Shown: piece after piece, positions 59,806 to 64,000 of the stretch
Numbering within the stretch: the stretch's first letter is position 1
How the letters are laid out: each line of letters starts with the position of its first letter
Source of the DNA: an uncultured Ruminococcus sp.
Lineage (GTDB): Bacteria; Bacillota; Clostridia; Oscillospirales; Ruminococcaceae
Length of the DNA stretch: 64,000 nucleotides
Assembly (NCBI GenBank): GCA_902780695.1
Contig: CACZGM010000006.1
Span: 29,524 to 93,523, forward strand
Direction of reading: 5' to 3'
The notes under the pieces: generated by a model
Seen by the model: the letters and a program-made list of their open reading frames with translations, nothing else
The model's database searches: none
Told to the model about the DNA's origin: nothing
Made by a program: the position numbers and the translations under genes

Positions 59806-60558
59806 TTATTTGTTAAAACAGTGTAGAAGCTGTTCCTTTTCATTCGCGGTCATTTCGCGCGCCCACTTCACCCTGCCGGACGGTATATTTCCGTACTCCG
59901 CAAAGCGTGCGGTCTTGTCGCGGTCGGTATCGTTCCACTTGTCAAAGCCTTCCGGCGAGATATGTCTTCCGTGTCCGCGGACATCATATACCGAGCGTAT
60001 CTCACACCCTTCAAACAGCGCATTTCCGCAGCCGAATATGAAATCCACATTTCCGGCTATCAGACATTCTCTGAATATCTGGCGCATTTCGCCGCCCGCA
60101 CGAAGCGAGTCTTTCAGGAAACCGTCGTATCTCTCGATGAGATCCGGCGGGAGCGGTCCGCAGAAAACGGTATCCTGCGTTGACAGGAACCGGCAGTTCT
60201 CCGCAGTGAAGCCGTCCGCGCAAACGGTAAGTGCGACCTCCTGCCCCTTTGTTTCGGGGTTCATCGCATCGTTTTCAACCGTTATGTTCCTGAAAGTGAC
60301 ATCCGGCGCGAGAACGGCGGCAGTATATGTACGGAAGGTGTTGTATTCAACACCGTTTCCGTCGAGTTTCCTGGCGTAATCACCCCAGACTATGCGCGTA
60401 TCCTGCGCCGAATGCCCCTCGATCACTATGCCGGGAACATATATCTCTGTCTTTTCGCGGTATGTACCGGGAGCAAGAATGATCTTCGTACCCGGCTCGG
60501 CCGCAGCGAGAATACCGGCGAGACTGTCTGCCGGGGTCACGTTTACCGTTTTTGCCAT
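59806..60558 (-). CDS. Pectinesterase (CE8) lacking the LGRPW segment
   Basis: The 250-residue beta-helix protein has the CE8 signatures GQEVAL (around Q106), FLSTQDT (D129) and NVDFIFGCGNALFEGC (D172). After CEIRSVYDVRG (about 195) it joins directly to HGRHISPEGFDKWN, which normally follows the LGRPW block. About 40-50 residues, including the conserved catalytic Arg and Trp of RPW, are missing in frame. Usual enzymes have about 300 residues. It has no signal peptide. The enzyme is probably inactive or altered; it would otherwise remove methyl groups from imported pectin. It follows the HIT gene by 9 bases. Confidence 0.85.
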   Translation of the reverse strand: MAKTVNVTPADSLAGILAAAEPGTKIILAPGTYREKTEIYVPGIVIEGHSAQDTRIVWGDYARKLDGNGVEYNTFRTYTAAVLAPDVTFRNITVENDAMNPETKGQEVALTVCADGFTAENCRFLSTQDTVFCGPLPPDLIERYDGFLKDSLRAGGEMRQIFRECLIAGNVDFIFGCGNALFEGCEIRSVYDVRGHGRHISPEGFDKWNDTDRDKTARFAEYGNIPSGRVKWAREMTANEKEQLLHCFNK

Positions 60559-60567
60559 TTATTCTGT

Positions 60568-60999
60568 TCAGTCCTTCCGTTCAAGCGCCTTCTTCAGCTT
60601 TTCCGCCATATCGGCATATTCAGCTTCCGTAAGTGTCACTTTTCCGGGATTCATCTCAAATACCCCGCCCCACTCAAAGCCGTCCCGGTATTTCGGGACA
60701 AGATGCATATGAAGGTGGCAGCCCGTATCGCCATAGGCTCCGTAGTTCAGCTTGTCGGGGCTGAATACCGCGTGTATTGCTTTGGCGGCGCGGTTCACGT
60801 CTTCAAAAAAAGCATTGCGCTCATCATCGGATATATCCACGATCTCGCTCACATGATCCCTGTATGCAACTATGCAGCGTCCCGGGTGGCTCTGTTCCCT
60901 GAACAGAACAAGTGTGCTGACACTGAGGTCACACACATAAATGCCGAACTTGTCCAGCAATTCTCCACGCATACAGTAAGCGCAATTGTTGTCTTTCAT
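60568..60999 (-). CDS. HIT family hydrolase
   Basis: The 143-residue protein has the histidine triad HLHMHL (H95, H97, H99) after GDTGC, and an N-terminal CxxC (CAYCMRGE) typical of Zn-binding HIT members. It belongs to the nucleotide-binding HIT superfamily (Hint/galactose-1-phosphate uridylyltransferase-like hydrolases). It lies between a sugar kinase (14-base gap) and the pectinesterase. A role in nucleotide-sugar or adenylate turnover is possible, but its link with pectin use is only positional. Confidence 0.9.
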   Translation of the reverse strand: MKDNNCAYCMRGELLDKFGIYVCDLSVSTLVLFREQSHPGRCIVAYRDHVSEIVDISDDERNAFFEDVNRAAKAIHAVFSPDKLNYGAYGDTGCHLHMHLVPKYRDGFEWGGVFEMNPGKVTLTEAEYADMAEKLKKALERKD

Positions 61000-61013
61000 T
61001 TTATTGTCTCCTG

Positions 61014-62099
61014 TTATCGCTTAATATCGTAATCCATATTCATCAGGCTCCGTATAGCCTGTTCATCGTCGGTAATATTGGCATCCCCGTGGATAGTGTG
61101 TTTCAGAACGCTGCTTGCTACCGCGAAATTCACCGTATCCATCGGCTTGTATCCGTGCATTAACGCGTATATCAGTCCGGACGCGAAAGCGTCTCCGCCG
61201 CCCACACGGTCGAGAATATTGAATGTGAAGAGCTTGCTCTCAAACGTATGTCCGCTGTACCACATAAACGCTTTCAGACTGTTTTCGCTGCCGCTGTGCG
61301 CGTAACGGACGTGACGTGCTATGCATCTGATGTTCGGGTATCTCTCCGCAAACGCCCGGAATATCTCGTCCTGCTGCTCATAAGACGGCTGGAGCGGGAC
61401 ACCGTCCTTTATGTCACCGAGTGTATGGTCGTTCTCGTTTCTCCAAAGATGATAAGGCTCTATGCCAAGGAGCACATCGACATACGGAAGGCACTCCGTA
61501 CAGAAGTCTCTTGCTTCCTCCCACGACCAGAGCGAGCTTCTGAAATTGCCGTCAAAGCTCACTGTAAGCCCTTTTTCCTTCGCTTTTATTATAATGTCGT
61601 GTATCATCTTCCGGCAATTATCACCGAGTGCCGGAGTTATGCCGCTGAGGTGCAGCCATGTGAAGCCAGAGAGCAGCCCGTCAAGATCGACCTTTGAAAA
61701 ATCGTATTCGTTTATCGCGCTGTGCTTACGGTCATAGGTGACCTTGCTCGCCCGTATCCCGAAACCTGCTTCGAGATAATACGTTCCCAGACGGTGGGTA
61801 GGCGTTTCCTCCGGTGTGCTGAGTATGACCGGGGTGCAGTGTACATCGTTGCTTCTGAGCATTCTCACTGCGCTTTTGCCCAGACTGTTATTCGGCACTA
61901 CGGTAAAGAATGTGCTGTCAACGCCGAGGTTGGCAAGCGCAAGAGCGATGTTTGCCTCGCTTCCGCCGTAACTTGCTTCAAAAGCATTGGTGACACGTAT
62001 TTTCTCATAATTCGGCGGTGTCAGACGGAGCATTATCTCTCCTACCGCAAGGAATTTCTGATCCTGACGCTCCTGAAGAAGCGGATCTCCGTATTCCAT
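61014..62099 (-). CDS. PfkB family sugar kinase, second KDG-kinase paralog
   Basis: The 361-residue kinase is clearly related to the kdgK product at 41733: GEIMLRLTPPNYEKI, SYGGSEANIALALANLGV, HLSGITPALGDNCRK and DRVGGGDAFASGLIY correspond block by block. Its C-terminal portion has a longer insertion (LWRNENDHTLGDIKDG). KDG kinase activity is likely, but a different keto-deoxy or aldonic substrate is possible. It is the first gene of a small operon (kinase, HIT, pectinesterase), has an AGGAGGACGGG site, and is divergent from the AraC gene. Confidence 0.88.
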   Translation of the reverse strand: MEYGDPLLQERQDQKFLAVGEIMLRLTPPNYEKIRVTNAFEASYGGSEANIALALANLGVDSTFFTVVPNNSLGKSAVRMLRSNDVHCTPVILSTPEETPTHRLGTYYLEAGFGIRASKVTYDRKHSAINEYDFSKVDLDGLLSGFTWLHLSGITPALGDNCRKMIHDIIIKAKEKGLTVSFDGNFRSSLWSWEEARDFCTECLPYVDVLLGIEPYHLWRNENDHTLGDIKDGVPLQPSYEQQDEIFRAFAERYPNIRCIARHVRYAHSGSENSLKAFMWYSGHTFESKLFTFNILDRVGGGDAFASGLIYALMHGYKPMDTVNFAVASSVLKHTIHGDANITDDEQAIRSLMNMDYDIKR

Positions 62100-62263
62100 A
62101 ACCCGTCCTCCTCAGCGGACAGGCAACAACACGATAATACCGGGATTGCTGCCAATAGTCAGATGATACAAATTTTATGAACCAAAATAAATGTTTTGTA
62201 TCTTTTTTTGCATTATATCATATATCCGGAAATAATAAAATATCAAAAATTGCCATTTAGGTA

Positions 62264-62292
62264 TTGAAATATTTCAAAATTTGCTGTATAAT
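62264..62292 (+). promoter_or_regulatory. Promoter of the AraC regulator gene with overlapping palindrome
   Basis: TTGAAA (62264-62269) and TATAAT (62287-62292) are spaced by 17 bases. The expected start of transcription (about 62299-62300) coincides with the ATG at 62300, so the message may be leaderless. TTGAAATATTTCAA (62264-62277) is a perfect 14-base palindrome covering the -35 element, a likely regulatory site. Confidence 0.75.
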
Positions 62293-62299
62293 AAAAAAC

Positions 62300-63103
62300 A
62301 TGGAAAATTTATTTGATTTAGCTCACAAGATAGACAAATCCCCCATGAGATATGCTTTCCACAGCCATTACTTCTACGAAATATATCTCCTCGCAAGCGG
62401 AAATGTCACATATTACATCGAAAACGAGATCTGCACCGTTTCAAAGGGCGATGTCATTGTTATCCCGCCCGGAAAAGTCCACCGCACGATAATAAAAGAA
62501 GGGAGCCTTTACGACCGTTATGTGCTGTGGCTTTATCCGGAATGCATTTCCGGAAACCAGGGGATACAGCTGCTCACCGATGAGGTTTCTTCTCTGCTCG
62601 AAGAAAAAAACACCAGTCTCATATCTTTCGACAGGAACGGTGTTTACCTTATAAACAAGATGTTCGAGATACTGGGCAAGGAGGACAGCGCAAACGAAAT
62701 GCATTCGCGCAGTGTATGCGAGAGCTGTATCGTTATGATACTCAACTGGGTGCGTGACGCGCTCGCATCAACACAGGCGAAGCAGTCCGAGACCGAAGAC
62801 CTGATAAGCCGTGTGATCTCGCGGATAAACCATGATATCGCCGGTGCGCCTTCGCTCGATGAACTCTCCGGAGAATTCCATGTTTCAAAGTATTATCTGT
62901 CGCACAGATTCAAGGAATATACCGGTACATCGGTCCACCAGTACATTCTGATGAAGCGGATCAATATGGCGAAAGACCTGCTCGACAAAGGCTGCCGGAC
63001 AAGCGACGTCTTTGAACGGTGCGGGTTCTCCACTTATTCCAATTTCTACAAGACGTTTGTCAAGCTGACCGGCAAGCCCCCGAAGGAATTCCGGATCCAC
63101 TGA
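62300..63103 (+). CDS. AraC family transcriptional regulator
   Basis: The 267-residue protein has an N-terminal cupin domain (YAFHSHYFYEIYLLASGNV, SKGDVIVIPPGKVHRT) and the C-terminal AraC double HTH (SLDELSGEFHVSKYYLSHRFKEYTG, then the second helix with RCGFSTYSNFYKTFVKLTGKP). I prefer the ATG at 62300: a longer frame begins with TTG at 62264, inside the -35 box, and cannot be transcribed from this promoter. No ribosome site precedes 62300. It is divergent from the kinase/HIT/pectinesterase operon, so it probably regulates the pectin locus in response to an intracellular uronate. Confidence 0.92.
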   Translation: MENLFDLAHKIDKSPMRYAFHSHYFYEIYLLASGNVTYYIENEICTVSKGDVIVIPPGKVHRTIIKEGSLYDRYVLWLYPECISGNQGIQLLTDEVSSLLEEKNTSLISFDRNGVYLINKMFEILGKEDSANEMHSRSVCESCIVMILNWVRDALASTQAKQSETEDLISRVISRINHDIAGAPSLDELSGEFHVSKYYLSHRFKEYTGTSVHQYILMKRINMAKDLLDKGCRTSDVFERCGFSTYSNFYKTFVKLTGKPPKEFRIH

Positions 63104-63222
63104 CCGAAACATATGGTGATCGTGACAGGACAATATGCTTTTTCTTTCCGAAAGCGATCCTTTTGAATATTGCTTGTGCAAATACGGCAGGAAAGGCTGC
63201 GGCGTGCCTGACACGGGCGGCA

Positions 63223-63858
63223 TCAGAACTTTATCTTTCTGACTACTTTCGCAGCGTCGCCCACATAACTTTCAAACTCGTCCGCATCGGCAGGTTTGCC
63301 GACTATAGAACCGTAATGGATAGGTATCGCGGCTGAAGGTCTTATTGCTCTGACAAGCTCCGACGCGCTCTTTGCGTTCATTGTGTATACTCCGCCGATC
63401 GGTACGCAGATTATATCGCATCTGACAGCCTGCGCTTCCGGTGTGTTTGCGGTGTCGCCGCAGACATACACCCGCGTTCCCTCAACGGTGACGACATATC
63501 CGAGCCACCCTTTGCTTTTCGGATGAAACGGCTTCATTATATTATAGGCTGCGACTGCCGTTACTTCCAGACCCCGAACGGAACCCGACTCTCCGGGAGC
63601 AAAGTATGTAATGCGGCTGTCGGATATCCCTGCACCTGCAAATGATTTTTTCATACTTGCGGGTGCGGCAAAGACCGTGCTGTCGTTTGCGGTTTTTGCA
63701 ATATCCTCGGGCGAGAAGTGGTCATAATGATCGTGAGTTATAAAGATGATATCCGCGTCGTGCGGCTCGCCGGGTATGTGAAACGGATCAAAATATATGA
63801 TCCTGTCCGATCTTATGCATACGGCGCTGTGTTCAAAGACTGTGATCCTGTCAAGCAT
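63223..63858 (-). CDS. MBL fold metallohydrolase (UlaG-like)
   Basis: The 211-residue metallo-beta-lactamase-fold protein has the metal motif THDHYDHFS (HxHxDH, 42-47), a later GDTAN and a final HYGS. This short form is typical of L-ascorbate-6-phosphate lactonase (UlaG)-like or YtkP-like hydrolases. The substrate is unknown. The start has an AGGAGG site (63858). It converges with the AraC gene across a 119-base gap without a clear terminator. Confidence 0.9.
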   Translation of the reverse strand: MLDRITVFEHSAVCIRSDRIIYFDPFHIPGEPHDADIIFITHDHYDHFSPEDIAKTANDSTVFAAPASMKKSFAGAGISDSRITYFAPGESGSVRGLEVTAVAAYNIMKPFHPKSKGWLGYVVTVEGTRVYVCGDTANTPEAQAVRCDIICVPIGGVYTMNAKSASELVRAIRPSAAIPIHYGSIVGKPADADEFESYVGDAAKVVRKIKF

Positions 63859-64000
63859 TTCCGATCCTCCTTAGTGATCCGGTATCCCGCCTCGGGCAGG
63901 AAAGTGTACTGATATCTGCGGAAGATTAAATTACCGCGAGTGCCGGGCAGTGCTGAAATCAGCTCCGGTCTTTTTTCGATGACCTGTTTTTGCGATATGA

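Noticed and set aside
62264-62299. TTG start for the AraC gene giving 12 extra residues
   Set aside because: The TTG is part of the -35 element of a well-formed promoter, and no ribosome site precedes it.
1-64000. CRISPR array, tRNA or rRNA genes, prophage, insertion sequence or integrase
   Set aside because: No regularly spaced repeats, cloverleaf-like sequences, transposase motifs or phage genes were recognised. A covariance search for tRNAs was not possible here.

Overview
The window looks like the chromosome of a gut or rumen Clostridia bacterium of the Oscillospiraceae/Ruminococcaceae type. This is inferred from strong AGGAGG ribosome sites, sigma-A type promoters, moderate GC, many zinc-ribbon membrane proteins, a Na+-translocating decarboxylase, and a large pectin/uronate locus with cytoplasmic glycosidases. 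No rRNA, tRNA, CRISPR array, prophage or insertion sequence was recognised.

Region 1 (1-6234): the end of birA, then bioY and bioB (biotin attachment, uptake and synthesis), glycogen phosphorylase under its own promoter, and, convergent to it, the beta and gamma-type subunits of a biotin-dependent Na+ pump decarboxylase. The gap between glgP and the decarboxylase holds two 63-bp copies of a palindromic repeat in opposite orientation.

Region 2 (6235-16100): an export-type ABC locus with a lipoprotein adaptor, a large FtsX-like permease, a small lipoprotein, a DUF4236 protein and an ATPase-permease fusion that is frameshifted near its end. Intergenic repeats, including a perfect 63-bp tandem duplication, cluster here.

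Region 3 (16100-23500): a DegV lipid-binding protein, a tyrosine-phosphatase-like protein on the other strand, a FecR-domain surface protein with five Cys-rich repeats behind a long structured leader, and an AraC regulator followed by two Rossmann-fold dehydrogenase/epimerase genes.

Region 4 (23565-34205, minus strand): a tightly packed operon of unknown function (regulator with two XRE-like domains, five-zinc-ribbon membrane protein, 1007-residue anchored protein with a HExxH metallopeptidase motif, zinc-ribbon membrane protein). It is preceded by a GGDEF-GAF protein, an amidohydrolase and a chemoreceptor. The four-gene operon is the best candidate here for an undescribed system.

Region 5 (34480-62099, minus strand, with a divergent AraC regulator at 62300): a complete pectin-oligosaccharide utilisation locus. 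In transcription order it encodes a KDG-type kinase, a HIT protein and a pectinesterase that has lost its LGRPW segment. A promoter with a cre/LacI-like operator follows, then a GltD-like oxidoreductase, an ECF-S-like membrane protein, two ABC permeases, a large solute-binding lipoprotein, four small four-helix membrane proteins around an ABC ATPase, GH28, GH105 and GH4 enzymes, an AEC transporter, KduD, KdgA (with a C-terminal VOC-like domain), KdgK, a TIM-barrel isomerase, KduI, a second ABC ATPase, UxaB, UxaA and UxaC. The glycosidases lack signal peptides, so the likely scheme is import of oligogalacturonides, intracellular cleavage, then saturated galacturonate through UxaC-UxaB-UxaA and unsaturated uronate through KduI-KduD. 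Both branches meet at KDG, which KdgK and KdgA convert to pyruvate and glyceraldehyde-3-phosphate. An MBL-fold hydrolase closes the window.
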